Below, in pieces: positions 53,918 to 63,018 of a stretch of DNA of 64,000 nucleotides (position 1 is the first letter of the stretch; every line of letters starts with the position of its first letter). The translations under genes and the position numbers were made by a program. Below the pieces are notes generated by a model. It ran no database searches. It was not told where the DNA came from and saw nothing but the letters and a program-made list of their open reading frames with translations. Source of the DNA: an uncultured Pelagibacteraceae bacterium (lineage in GTDB: Bacteria; Pseudomonadota; Alphaproteobacteria; Pelagibacterales; Pelagibacteraceae); the NCBI GenBank assembly GCA_902527215.1, contig CABZOF010000001.1:62001-126000 (forward strand), in the 5' to 3' direction.

Positions 53918-54850
53918 ATGAATATTTCGTCCGAAAAAACAGATTTAAAAAATACTTATTTAGCAATAGTTACAATGCTCTTAGCAATTCTATGCGTAGA
54001 TATGTATATGGTTGTAATTAAGTTTTTGGGAGATGAGTATTCGGTAATTCAGCTTGCTGTTTTTAGAAATATTACAGGTATTATTCCGCTTTTTGTTTTA
54101 ATTCTATTTACAAAAGAGTATTTTTCAATTTTCAAAAATTTAAACAAAAAATTTATATTTTTAAGCTTTTTAAGAGGTCTGGCATTCTTGTCGATGAATA
54201 TCTTTATATTTATTTCAGTAATTAACCTTGAATTTGCAACTGCAATGGTTCTTACTTTTTCATCACCGTTTTTCATAGTAATTTTATCTATAATTTTTTT
54301 AAATGATAAAGTAGGTATTTATAGATGGTCAGCAATTTTTATTGGATTTTTTGGAGTTGTTTTAATTGTTCAACCAGGTAGCAATATATTTAGTTTTTAT
54401 TCAATTTTTCCAATATTAACTGCGATTGCTTGGGCTTTTACAGTAATAATTTTAAAATTTATACCTGATGGACACTCAACAGCAAAAATACAACTTTATA
54501 CTTTAATCTTTAATGTAATTGGTGGAGTAATATTATTTTTTATTACTACTGGGCATACAGAAATAAAAGGTACCCAGGATTTTTTTTTAATGACATTGAC
54601 TGGAATACTTGGAGGAACCGCTGCAATACTTTTTATTTATGCTTATAGATTAATTTCTGCAAGCAAGATGGCATCTTTTGAATACTTTGGTATTCCATCC
54701 TCTTTTATTTTAGGGTGGTTATTTTTTAACGAAGCGCCTTGGGAACAATTATTCCCAGGTGTATTTGTAATAGTATTTGCTGGAATGATTATAATTTGGA
54801 GAGATAAAATAAAAACAAAAAGTACAAAAGTTAGTAGAGAGATTAACTAG
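53918..54850 (+). CDS. EamA-family (DMT superfamily) transporter
   Basis: A 310-residue inner-membrane protein with about ten hydrophobic segments and the two EamA repeats. FLRGLAFLSMNIFIFISVI and LTFSSPFFIVILSIIFLNDK mark the first repeat. It stands alone on the plus strand; the end overlaps the convergent ProV-like gene by eight bases. Substrate unknown. Confidence 0.85.
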   Translation: MNISSEKTDLKNTYLAIVTMLLAILCVDMYMVVIKFLGDEYSVIQLAVFRNITGIIPLFVLILFTKEYFSIFKNLNKKFIFLSFLRGLAFLSMNIFIFISVINLEFATAMVLTFSSPFFIVILSIIFLNDKVGIYRWSAIFIGFFGVVLIVQPGSNIFSFYSIFPILTAIAWAFTVIILKFIPDGHSTAKIQLYTLIFNVIGGVILFFITTGHTEIKGTQDFFLMTLTGILGGTAAILFIYAYRLISASKMASFEYFGIPSSFILGWLFFNEAPWEQLFPGVFVIVFAGMIIIWRDKIKTKSTKVSREIN

Positions 54851-55889
54851 CAGACTTCATAGATTTCATTACTATCGCCCTGTCTATTTCACCAATCAAT
54901 TTTCCAGTTTTTGTATCTACAACTGGAAATTTTTGATCTGTATCTACTAATTTATCAATCAATGTCTCAATTTTTGAGTCGTGTGGAATATTATTAGATC
55001 CATTTTCAAATAATTTTTTTGTGTCATCGCAACATTCCTCCCTCATTACTTTACTTGCACTTAATACTTTGTATTTTGGAACATCTTCGCAAAAATCTTT
55101 TACATATTGGTCTTTGGGATTTGCAACAATTTCCTCAGGTGTTCCGACTTGAGAAACTTCTCCATCTTTCATAATGGCGATATGATCTCCCATTTTTATT
55201 GCTTCTAAAAAATCATGAGTAATAAATACCATTGTCTTTTGTAATTTTTCTTGAATTTTTAATAATTCGTCCTGCATTTCTCTTCTAATTAATGGATCTA
55301 ATGCTGAAAAAGGTTCATCAAAAATTAAAATTTCTGGATCAACTGCAAGTGCACGAGCTAGACCCACTCTTTGTTGCATACCTCCAGATAACTCTCTTGG
55401 GTAATTGTTGTGCCAACCTTCTAAACCAACCATTTTTAAAACTTCCATTGATTTTTCTACTCTATCATTTTTTTTATTTCCTCTAATCTCTAAACCATAA
55501 CCAATATTTTCAATAACAGTTCTATGCGGAAACAAACCAAAATGTTGGAAAACCATACTCATCTTATTTCTTCTTAAATCTAACAAATCTCTTCCACTCA
55601 TTTTTGTTACATCAACATCATCCATTTTAACTGTTCCAGAAGTTGGTTCGATTAATCTTGAAATACATCTAACTAAAGTTGACTTTCCGCTTCCTGATAA
55701 ACCCATTACAACAAATGTCTCACCTTTCTCAATTGAAAAGCTAACATCTTTTACTGCAACTACATGTCCAGTCTTTTCTTGAACTTCTTTTATTGATAAG
55801 CTTTTATCTAAATCTTTAATTATTCTTTGTTCGTCAGAACCAAATAATTTCCAAACATTTGAACACGTTATTTTTGGTTGATTATTCAT
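54843..55889 (-). CDS. proV: Glycine-betaine/proline ABC transporter ATPase, ProV-like (copy 1)
   Basis: A 348-residue ATPase. Walker A is MGLSGSGKST near residue 62, signature ELSGGMQQRVGLARALA near 163, and Walker B ILIFDEPFSALDP near 187. The N-terminus contains the ProV-type IKEVQEKTGHVVAVKDVSF. The C-terminal 70 residues look like a degenerate CBS region (KFPVVDTKTGKLIGEID). It reads away from the permease gene 79 bases off, so a shared spacer drives both. A second ProV-like gene lies at 61126-62151. Confidence 0.9.
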   Translation of the reverse strand: MNNQPKITCSNVWKLFGSDEQRIIKDLDKSLSIKEVQEKTGHVVAVKDVSFSIEKGETFVVMGLSGSGKSTLVRCISRLIEPTSGTVKMDDVDVTKMSGRDLLDLRRNKMSMVFQHFGLFPHRTVIENIGYGLEIRGNKKNDRVEKSMEVLKMVGLEGWHNNYPRELSGGMQQRVGLARALAVDPEILIFDEPFSALDPLIRREMQDELLKIQEKLQKTMVFITHDFLEAIKMGDHIAIMKDGEVSQVGTPEEIVANPKDQYVKDFCEDVPKYKVLSASKVMREECCDDTKKLFENGSNNIPHDSKIETLIDKLVDTDQKFPVVDTKTGKLIGEIDRAIVMKSMKSAS

Positions 55890-55968
55890 ATTTTGTTATT
55901 TTAATAACACAAAAATAGACAATATTTTTCTTTAAAAGTAAAATTATTTATTTTAAATTTTAGATTAT

Positions 55969-58086
55969 ATGTCATCTGAAGTAGCAAGTATCCAAAGAAA
56001 GCCAAATTCATCAAAAAATATTATTACATATTCTGTAATCTTAATAACATTTTTAGTTGCACTGTGGTTATCTTTTCAAAGCGATGGTCCCTCAAAAATG
56101 CCGAAGGTCGTCACTGACCAATTTACATTTACAGCATGGGTTAATGAAGGTGAAGATTATTTAAAGAAAAATTATAGATGGATTACCAAAATAATAGCCA
56201 GTTATATAAAAAATGTATATTACTTCGTTGAAGATTTTTTGATCGACTCTCCTTGGCTATTAATTGCTGCATTAATATTTTTACCCTGTTTAATTGCCGG
56301 AGGTTTAAGATTAGGATTGTACTCTTTATTCGTTATTTATTTTTGGGGCGCAACAGGAATGTGGGAACCGTCTCTGCAAACAGTGGCGTTGATGGGTTTA
56401 TCTGTTTTACTATGTGTAGTAGTTGGAGTTACTCTGGGTGTGCTTTGCTCACAAAGTGACAGGTTTGAAAATTTTATGAAGCCTATTTTAGATACAATGC
56501 AAGTAATGCCTGCGTTTGTTTATCTTTTTCCAGCTCTTTTCTTTTTTGGAATTGGAGGAGCTCCAGCAATATTAGCCACAATGATTTACTCTATGCCTCC
56601 GATCATAAGATTAACAAATACTGGTATAAGACAAGTTTCAGCAGAAACAATAGAATCTGCAACCTCATTTGGATCAAGTAAATTACAACTCCTATTTAAA
56701 ATTAAAATTCCACTTTCACTTCCAAGTATAATGATGGGAATTAATCAGGTGATAATGATGGCGTTAGCGCTTGTAGTTTTAGCATGTTTTATTGGAGCTG
56801 AGGGAATTGGCGGTCAAGTATGGCAAGCGATTAGAAGACTTGATGTTGGATGGGCAATGGAAGGAGGACTCTGCATTCTCTTCATGGCAATAATGTTTGA
56901 TAGATTTAGTATGTCATTTAGTAAATCAAAACAAATACTTCCATCGAACGTTCAAAAATTTTATTTGCTTCCACAATCTTGGGAAAAATTTACTATCGCA
57001 AGAGTTATAGAAAAACCTTTAGATTTTTTAGGTGGTTTGATTAATTTTGTTTGTACAAATTTAACAAAATTTATTGCATATGTATTTGAATTTTGTATTT
57101 CGTTAGCAAACAGACAAACAGCAAGAGATATTGGTGAAATAATTTCTAGAAGATACTATATTATACCATCTTTTTTATTGGTTCTGACAATATCATTCGT
57201 TGACTCTTATATGGTAAGTATAGGATCATTTCCTGAAGAGTGGAGATTATCAATAAGACAACCAATTTCTAATAGTGTAGAGTCTTTAACTGTTAATCCA
57301 AGTTTTATTGCATTTACTAAAGCTCTAAGGGGATTTGTATATCTTAAACTTTTAAGACCACTTGATATATTCTTAACTCATGTGCCATGGTGGTATACAT
57401 TAGGTGTATTTGCAGCAATTGGATACTTTACTGTTGGTATCAGATTTGCAATTATTACAGCAATATTATTACTTTTCATTGGTGCTTGTGGGATATGGCC
57501 ACAATCAATGATAACACTATCATCTGTTTTAGTGTCTGTAGCTTTATGTTTTATAATTGGAGTTCCTCTTGGAATTATTGCTTCTTATAATGAGAGATTT
57601 AGAAATGTTCAAAACGTGGTTTTGGATGCCATGCAGACTTTACCTTACTTCTGTTATTTAATTCCTGTTTTGATGTTTTTTGGAGGAGGAATAGTATCTG
57701 CTGTACTAGCAACAGTAATATACTCCATACCACCCATTATTCGATTAACATCTTTAGGTTTAACTCAAGTATCTGGAACTTACTCAGAGGTTTCGCGTTC
57801 ATTTGGTGGTACCTTAATACAAACTCTAAATAAAATTAAATTTCCATTAGCTATTCCAAGTTTAGTTATTGGATTTAATCAAACAGTTATTATGGCTTTT
57901 GCTATGCAGATTGTTACACCTTTAATTGGAGGAAAAGGATTAGGTTTAGAAGTATTTAATGGATTGGCAAGATCAGATACTGGTAGAGGATTGGCAGCCG
58001 GTATAGGAATTGTATTATTGGCAATAATTATAGACCGAATATCGCTTGCTTGGACAAAAAAGCAGAGAGAAGCTTTAGGCTTATAA
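55969..58086 (+). CDS. Double-length betaine-type ABC permease (two ProW-like domains fused)
   Basis: A 705-residue membrane protein with two full ProW-type permease domains. The first has MQVMPAFVYLFPALFFFG near residue 175 and loop ESATSFGSSKLQLLFKIKIP near 230; the second has MQTLPYFCYLIPVLMFFGGG near 555 and EVSRSFGGTLIQTLNKIKFP near 610. A linker with additional membrane segments joins them at about 310-470. Typical ProW is near 300-350 residues and acts as a homodimer; this is a fused, asymmetric pair. It is followed by proX after 89 bases. Confidence 0.9.
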   Translation: MSSEVASIQRKPNSSKNIITYSVILITFLVALWLSFQSDGPSKMPKVVTDQFTFTAWVNEGEDYLKKNYRWITKIIASYIKNVYYFVEDFLIDSPWLLIAALIFLPCLIAGGLRLGLYSLFVIYFWGATGMWEPSLQTVALMGLSVLLCVVVGVTLGVLCSQSDRFENFMKPILDTMQVMPAFVYLFPALFFFGIGGAPAILATMIYSMPPIIRLTNTGIRQVSAETIESATSFGSSKLQLLFKIKIPLSLPSIMMGINQVIMMALALVVLACFIGAEGIGGQVWQAIRRLDVGWAMEGGLCILFMAIMFDRFSMSFSKSKQILPSNVQKFYLLPQSWEKFTIARVIEKPLDFLGGLINFVCTNLTKFIAYVFEFCISLANRQTARDIGEIISRRYYIIPSFLLVLTISFVDSYMVSIGSFPEEWRLSIRQPISNSVESLTVNPSFIAFTKALRGFVYLKLLRPLDIFLTHVPWWYTLGVFAAIGYFTVGIRFAIITAILLLFIGACGIWPQSMITLSSVLVSVALCFIIGVPLGIIASYNERFRNVQNVVLDAMQTLPYFCYLIPVLMFFGGGIVSAVLATVIYSIPPIIRLTSLGLTQVSGTYSEVSRSFGGTLIQTLNKIKFPLAIPSLVIGFNQTVIMAFAMQIVTPLIGGKGLGLEVFNGLARSDTGRGLAAGIGIVLLAIIIDRISLAWTKKQREALGL

Positions 58087-58175
58087 GTCAAGTAAAAGCA
58101 TCATTATTCACAGTTTACAAACTAGTATTTTTTGTTTTAAGATAAGTCTTTAATTAATTAAATGAGAGGAAATAA

Positions 58176-59186
58176 ATGAGGTTATCAAAAACAATATCAG
58201 CTCTATTTTTATCTTTCGTAGTTTTATTAGCAAGTCTTACTCAGGCAAATGCAAAAAGATTACATGCTGCTATTGCTGACTGGACAGGTGGAATAATTAC
58301 TTGTGAAGTTGCAGTAGCAATTCTTGAAAGAGAAATGGGCTATAAAATTAAACAAACAGTTTTCCCTTCTGGTACTGGATTATGGGAAGCAATTGCAGCT
58401 GGAGAACTTGATTTCGCTTGCGAGAGTTGGCCAAGTTATGCAGAGGCAGACGATGTAATGTTTAATGAAGATTTAATTTATGACGGCAAAGTAGTAAAGT
58501 CTTATAAAGGAGATGGAACAGTTGATCTTTTAGGAACTACTGGAATCATCGGTATGTCAGATTACTGGATACCTAAATATGCTGCAGATGAAATGGGCAT
58601 TAAAACTTGGAGAGACCTAAACAAACATAAAGCTAAATTTGCAACTATTGAAACAGGCGGTAAAGGAAGATTAATTGGATGTCCTGTAGCTGGCTGGAAC
58701 TGTCATGACCAAAAAAGACTTGATCTTTTAGGAATTGATTTCCAAGCAGATGAGTTGGGTACTGAAGCAGCTGCAATTGCTGAAGCAAAAGCTGCTTACA
58801 TGAGAAAAGAGCCATTCTTGTTATACTTATGGTCACCACACTGGTTCTTTGGTGAGTTTGACATGGTAGGAGTTCAACTTCCTGAGTACAAAACTTGTGC
58901 AGGAGACACATTTACTGAAGCAAACAACTGGAAAACTTGTGGTACTGATGGATGGCCAGCAACTGGTTGGGATAAAGATTACACTATGAATTATGGAAAT
59001 CCTGACACATTTGCTAAACCAGAACATGCTAAAGCAAAAGCTTTTTTTGAAAGAATGAAGTTAGAAAACTTAGACCAAGCTAAGATGCTTGTTGAAGTTG
59101 ACATCAAAAAAAGAGACGTTAAAGAAGTTGTAAATGAGTGGTTAGATAATAATCCAGATAAATGGAAAAGTTGGTTACCTAACTAA
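58176..59186 (+). CDS. proX: Glycine-betaine-type periplasmic binding protein ProX
   Basis: A 336-residue solute-binding protein with a signal peptide of about 26 residues ending TQANA. The mature part starts with KRLHAAIADWTGGIITCEVA, and CESWPSYAEAD near residue 87, PFLLYLWSPHWFFGEFD near 208 and further tryptophans could form the aromatic cage that binds quaternary amines. Four to six cysteines may form disulfides. A GAGAGGA ribosome site precedes the ATG. A terminator follows. Confidence 0.92.
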   Translation: MRLSKTISALFLSFVVLLASLTQANAKRLHAAIADWTGGIITCEVAVAILEREMGYKIKQTVFPSGTGLWEAIAAGELDFACESWPSYAEADDVMFNEDLIYDGKVVKSYKGDGTVDLLGTTGIIGMSDYWIPKYAADEMGIKTWRDLNKHKAKFATIETGGKGRLIGCPVAGWNCHDQKRLDLLGIDFQADELGTEAAAIAEAKAAYMRKEPFLLYLWSPHWFFGEFDMVGVQLPEYKTCAGDTFTEANNWKTCGTDGWPATGWDKDYTMNYGNPDTFAKPEHAKAKAFFERMKLENLDQAKMLVEVDIKKRDVKEVVNEWLDNNPDKWKSWLPN

Positions 59187-59209
59187 TAACTAAACTTCAA
59201 AAAATAATT

Positions 59210-59242
59210 AAGGGCTTTGTGGAAACAAAGCCCTTTTTTTTT
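59210..59242 (+). terminator. Rho-independent terminator after proX
   Basis: A perfect 11-base stem (AAGGGCTTTGT at 59210-59220 with ACAAAGCCCTT at 59225-59235), a GGAA tetraloop, and nine T at 59234-59242. This is the clearest plus-strand terminator in the window. The ATG of the next gene begins at 59245, only two bases after the T run. Confidence 0.9.
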
Positions 59243-59244
59243 AC

Positions 59245-59883
59245 ATGCATATAATACACAGAGGAATTGTAAATAAGAGTTACAAAGAAAACTGCCTAAA
59301 GTCGTTTCGAGCATCATTTAAAAAAAAATTTGGTATTGAAACAGATATTCATTCAACCAAGGATAAAAAGTTTGTATGTTTTCATGATTTTACTTTAAAG
59401 AGAATTTTTAAAATAAATAAAAGTATCAAAAATATTAATTATGAAGATCTAAAAGAGATTAAAAATAAAAAATTTCAAATACCACAATTGAAAGAGGTTC
59501 TAAAAATCTCAAAAAAAAAATTTCCTGTCTTTATTGAAATAAAGCCATTATTTAGTAAAAAACTTTTATCTAATTTGATTACAGAAACTAGAGGTTTCAA
59601 AAAATGTATATTTATCTCTTTTAAGCATGAAAATATCTATAATCTTCTTAAACTTAATTCAAAGCTATCAGTGGGTTTATCATTTTCCAGCAAATCTAGC
59701 GTAAAATCTATTTCGAAAAGTAGCCTAAATAAAGGAATAAAATATCTAATTTTAGATAAAAAATTTTTAAAAAACGGAAAAATACAAATGATTAATAAAG
59801 AGAAATATTATTACACAATTAAAAGTAAAAAGGAGTTTTTGAAATATAATAAAAATAACAATCTTATATTTGAAAACTTATGA
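59245..59883 (+). CDS. Glycerophosphodiester phosphodiesterase-family protein
   Basis: A 212-residue GDPD-type TIM barrel, slightly short for the family. IIHRG at residue 3 is the first catalytic block, GIETDIHSTKDKKFVCFHDF near 31 the metal and acid-base block, and FPVFIEIKP the third. The HRG position fixes the start here. It would cleave glycerophosphodiesters such as glycerophosphocholine, releasing a choline-like alcohol; this would fit the betaine genes around it (inference). It starts two bases after a terminator and overlaps the next convergent gene by six bases. Confidence 0.82.
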   Translation: MHIIHRGIVNKSYKENCLKSFRASFKKKFGIETDIHSTKDKKFVCFHDFTLKRIFKINKSIKNINYEDLKEIKNKKFQIPQLKEVLKISKKKFPVFIEIKPLFSKKLLSNLITETRGFKKCIFISFKHENIYNLLKLNSKLSVGLSFSSKSSVKSISKSSLNKGIKYLILDKKFLKNGKIQMINKEKYYYTIKSKKEFLKYNKNNNLIFENL

Positions 59884-61011
59884 TTTATATTTTTTAAGGT
59901 ATTCTAATCTACCAATTATCTCATCTCTATCTAGATAATAGCCTTGAAGATGACGATGACCAGAATTTGGATCAAAGGCTGTTCTACCATGCAAAACACG
60001 TCTATTGTTAAAAGAAAATATATCTCCTGGTCCTAGTCGGAATTTAATTTGAAATTTGTCATCATGTAAAAGATTGCCAAATCTGTGATGAGCTTTATAA
60101 ACTTTATCCATTTCGTCTGGATGGCAGTCTAATGCATCCATAGTTGCAACACTAAATCTAATATCATGAAAATCTTTATCTTTTGTCAAACTAATTGCTG
60201 GGGCATGGAAGCTTCGGTGAGATTCTTGGGTATAATCTTTATCTCTAAACTTTAGAGGTACAGAGACTAATGTTTCAAAAATATCTTTTTCATTTTTTCT
60301 CAAATAATCGGCAACTGCGAAGCCGTCAATTGCAGAGGAGTCTCCACCCTTTGCATCATTTACTAAACAGTGTAAAAACTGATAACCAGGTGGTAATTCA
60401 AACCAAGGTAAATCCATATGATTTCTTAGAGCATGAGCTGTATAAGCAGAATTATTTGGTTTTGGAATATTGATTACTTCAAAGGGAGTTTTAAAAAAGG
60501 TTTCCCTTACATGACTTATTCTATGAAGAATTTCAAAACCTGATTTTTTTTTTGTAGGTGAATTTTTAACTATTGCTATACCTTTGTGATGTAATAGTTC
60601 TAACCACTTTATTAATCCTTCATCAGAATCAATTACTTCATCATGTTCAATACATATCGACGAAAATTCTTTTTCCAAATTATTATTCCAAAGATGATAA
60701 GGTGAGACATATTCTTGTTTATTTTTAATTGTATAACAATTTTCTCTCAACCACTTAGGATCATAATAACTTGTGTGGCCACCCTCACTCCACTCTATTT
60801 CTAATTTGCCATCACCATTTAAAGAATATTTTTTGGGATTTATTTCTTTTGATACCTCTAAGATATTAAACATTCTATGTCTTGAGTCTTTATCATGTGC
60901 AGTAGGACAATTATCTCTTAACCACATGTAATTAAATTTACTTTCTTCACCATCATTCCAAGTAATTTGTAAATAAGTGCTGTTTTTTGCGATTTTAGAA
61001 ATAGAATTCAT
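59878..61011 (-). CDS. Gamma-butyrobetaine-dioxygenase-like Fe(II)/2-oxoglutarate oxygenase
   Basis: A 377-residue protein of the TauD/GBBH type. The N-terminal small domain has YMWLRDNCPTAHDKDSRHRM; the catalytic domain has LRNHMDLPWFELPPGYQFLHC near residue 197 with the HxD pair, RRVLHGRTAFD near 334 with the distal histidine and HRHLQGYYLDRDE with the 2-oxoglutarate arginine. Family members hydroxylate gamma-butyrobetaine or trimethyllysine in carnitine metabolism. Zinc-binding cysteines of the N-terminal domain seem mostly lost (only Cys35 remains). The betaine-type transporter genes on both sides support a quaternary-amine substrate. Confidence 0.82.
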   Translation of the reverse strand: MNSISKIAKNSTYLQITWNDGEESKFNYMWLRDNCPTAHDKDSRHRMFNILEVSKEINPKKYSLNGDGKLEIEWSEGGHTSYYDPKWLRENCYTIKNKQEYVSPYHLWNNNLEKEFSSICIEHDEVIDSDEGLIKWLELLHHKGIAIVKNSPTKKKSGFEILHRISHVRETFFKTPFEVINIPKPNNSAYTAHALRNHMDLPWFELPPGYQFLHCLVNDAKGGDSSAIDGFAVADYLRKNEKDIFETLVSVPLKFRDKDYTQESHRSFHAPAISLTKDKDFHDIRFSVATMDALDCHPDEMDKVYKAHHRFGNLLHDDKFQIKFRLGPGDIFSFNNRRVLHGRTAFDPNSGHRHLQGYYLDRDEIIGRLEYLKKYKS

Positions 61012-61043
61012 GATAAATAATTATCTAAAATCAAAAAAATTTC

Positions 61044-61064
61044 AATTCAATTAATAGTTGAATT
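61044..61064. repeat. Inverted repeat in a divergent spacer
   Basis: AATTCAA (61044-61050) and TTGAATT (61058-61064) form a 7-base inverted repeat with a 7-base gap. They sit in the 114-base spacer (61012-61125) between the dioxygenase and ProV-like genes and could be an operator. Such A/T-rich repeats arise often by chance. Confidence 0.3.
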
Positions 61065-61125
61065 TAATAAAGTTATTTTATTGTTGATTTGCTTTGATGT
61101 ACTAAAAGAACTAAACTTTAAATAA

Positions 61126-62151
61126 ATGTCTAAAATCGAAATCAATAACGTATACAAAATTTTTGGTCCAAAACCTGGTAGCGTTCTTAAAATGGTTCAA
61201 GAAGGAGCTACAAAAGAAGATGTTCTAGAAAAAACTGGACATACGGTTGGTTTAGACAATGTATCCTTAAAAATTGAAGAGGGAGAAACATTTGTTTGTA
61301 TGGGTTTGTCTGGATCAGGAAAATCAACACTAATTAGACACTTAAATAGATTAATAGATCCAACCTCTGGAGAAATTCTAGTAGAAGGTAAAGATGTTAC
61401 CACTCTAAACAAAGAGCAATTAATTGAATTTAGAAGACAGAAAATGAGTATGGTATTTCAACGATTTGGGCTGTTCCCACACAAAACAGTTTTACAAAAT
61501 GTTGGTTACGGACTCGAAATGCAAGGTATGGAGATTGAAAAAAGAAATTCTGTTGCTATGGAAAAAATCGAGTCTGTCGGTTTGACTGGATTTGAAAATC
61601 AATATCCTGCACAGCTTTCTGGAGGTATGCAACAGCGAGTAGGTCTTGCAAGAGCTTTAGCTACTGACACGGACATTATGTTAATGGACGAAGCTTTTTC
61701 TGCATTAGATCCTTTAATTAGAAGTGATATGCAGAAACAACTTATAGACCTACAATCAGAATTAAAAAAGACGATAGTATTTATTACTCATGATCTTGAT
61801 GAGTCATTAAGGTTAGGAGATCATATTGGAATTTTGAATGCAGGAAAACTTGTTCAGGTAGGAACACCTGTAGAAATTATAATGAACCCTGCTGATGAAT
61901 ACGTTGAGGCATTTGTTAAAGACGTAAATAGAACAAAGGTTATAAAAGCAAAAATTATAATGAAACCAGTAAATCAATCAGATGGTATTGACAAATCAAA
62001 CTTGATAAAAGTTGAAGAAGACCAATTTATAGAGGAATTTCTACCTCAAGTTGTTTGTAGTAACTCTAATTGTGAGGTTGTTGATAAACAAGGAAATGCT
62101 AAAGGCTATATTTCTAATAAAGAATTGCAAGAATCACTTTCAAACTCATAA
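61126..62151 (+). CDS. proV: Glycine-betaine/proline ABC transporter ATPase, ProV-like (copy 2)
   Basis: A 341-residue ATPase: Walker A GLSGSGKST near residue 63, signature QLSGGMQQRVGLARALA near 163, and Walker B IMLMDEAFSALDP near 187, with Ala where copy 1 has Pro. The N-terminus has ATKEDVLEKTGHTVGLDNVS, close to the copy 1 segment. The C-terminal region differs strongly from copy 1. It begins a plus-strand run with the oxygenase and SDR genes (15 and -1 base spacings). It may pair with copy 1 on the fused permease. Confidence 0.9.
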   Translation: MSKIEINNVYKIFGPKPGSVLKMVQEGATKEDVLEKTGHTVGLDNVSLKIEEGETFVCMGLSGSGKSTLIRHLNRLIDPTSGEILVEGKDVTTLNKEQLIEFRRQKMSMVFQRFGLFPHKTVLQNVGYGLEMQGMEIEKRNSVAMEKIESVGLTGFENQYPAQLSGGMQQRVGLARALATDTDIMLMDEAFSALDPLIRSDMQKQLIDLQSELKKTIVFITHDLDESLRLGDHIGILNAGKLVQVGTPVEIIMNPADEYVEAFVKDVNRTKVIKAKIIMKPVNQSDGIDKSNLIKVEEDQFIEEFLPQVVCSNSNCEVVDKQGNAKGYISNKELQESLSNS

Positions 62152-62166
62152 TTAGATTAAGTAGTT

Positions 62167-63018
62167 ATGAAAAAAAATTTAAGCAACATCGTTAATTTAG
62201 TTAAATACCCAATTCATGATTTACAATCACCAAAGATCAAGAAAATAATTGAACAATGTAAAACTGAATTAGATAGCGATAGTTGTTCGGTAATTCCTAA
62301 TTTTATTTTACCAAATTCTTTAAATGTAATGAAAAAAGAATTAGAGCAACAGCTTAATGAAGTTTATATGTCTAAAGAAAGTATCAACGCATATCTTTAT
62401 GCAAAAGATGATCCTACTCTTCCTAAAGATCACCCAAAAAGAATATTTATGGATAGATTTAATGGATATTTAAATTCTGACTGTTTTGAAAAAAATTCGG
62501 AGATGAAATTTCTTTATGAAACTGAGGAATTATTAAAATTTGTATCTGCATGCTTAGGGATTGCACCTATATATAGATGGGCTGATCCTTTAGCCTGTCA
62601 TGCATATAACGTTATGGAACCAGATGGAATATTACCTTGGCATTTTGATAGTTGTGAATTTACTTTAAGTCTGATGATACAAAAACCAGAAGAAGGGGGA
62701 ATATTTGAATATTGTCCTAACATAAGAGAACCAGGTAACGAAAAATTTGACGATGTTAAAAAAGTACTAGATGGAGATCGAACAAGAGTAAAACGACTTG
62801 AACTTAAACCAGGTGATTTACAAATATTTAAAGGTAGATTTACTATGCATAGAGTAACTAAAGTTATAGGAAAAACATCGCGATTTATGTGTATACCTGC
62901 GTACGTATTGGATCCATGGAGAGTAAACACACCTGAACACTCAAAAGCAATTTACGGAAAAGTATTGCCCATACATTTAGAAAGAAATAAAGTTAGATCC
63001 GATGGATTAACAGATTAA
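62167..63018 (+). CDS. HalD/ArpA-like Fe(II)/2-oxoglutarate oxygenase
   Basis: A 283-residue cupin-fold oxygenase. GILPWHFDSCEFTLSLMIQK contains His159-x-Asp161, FTMHRVTK gives His228, and KTSRFMCIPAY gives Arg239, likely the 2-oxoglutarate anchor. The layout resembles the HalD/BesD amino-acid halogenases and ArpA proteins. Because the motif is HxD, not HxG, chloride binding at iron is not expected and hydroxylation is more likely. Family assignment is from memory of the motifs. Its neighbours suggest a betaine or amino-acid substrate. Confidence 0.72.
   Translation: MKKNLSNIVNLVKYPIHDLQSPKIKKIIEQCKTELDSDSCSVIPNFILPNSLNVMKKELEQQLNEVYMSKESINAYLYAKDDPTLPKDHPKRIFMDRFNGYLNSDCFEKNSEMKFLYETEELLKFVSACLGIAPIYRWADPLACHAYNVMEPDGILPWHFDSCEFTLSLMIQKPEEGGIFEYCPNIREPGNEKFDDVKKVLDGDRTRVKRLELKPGDLQIFKGRFTMHRVTKVIGKTSRFMCIPAYVLDPWRVNTPEHSKAIYGKVLPIHLERNKVRSDGLTD

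Noticed and set aside
62167..63018. Halogenase activity for the HalD-like oxygenase
   Set aside because: The iron-binding motif is HFD with aspartate; halogenases of this type have glycine there to leave room for chloride.
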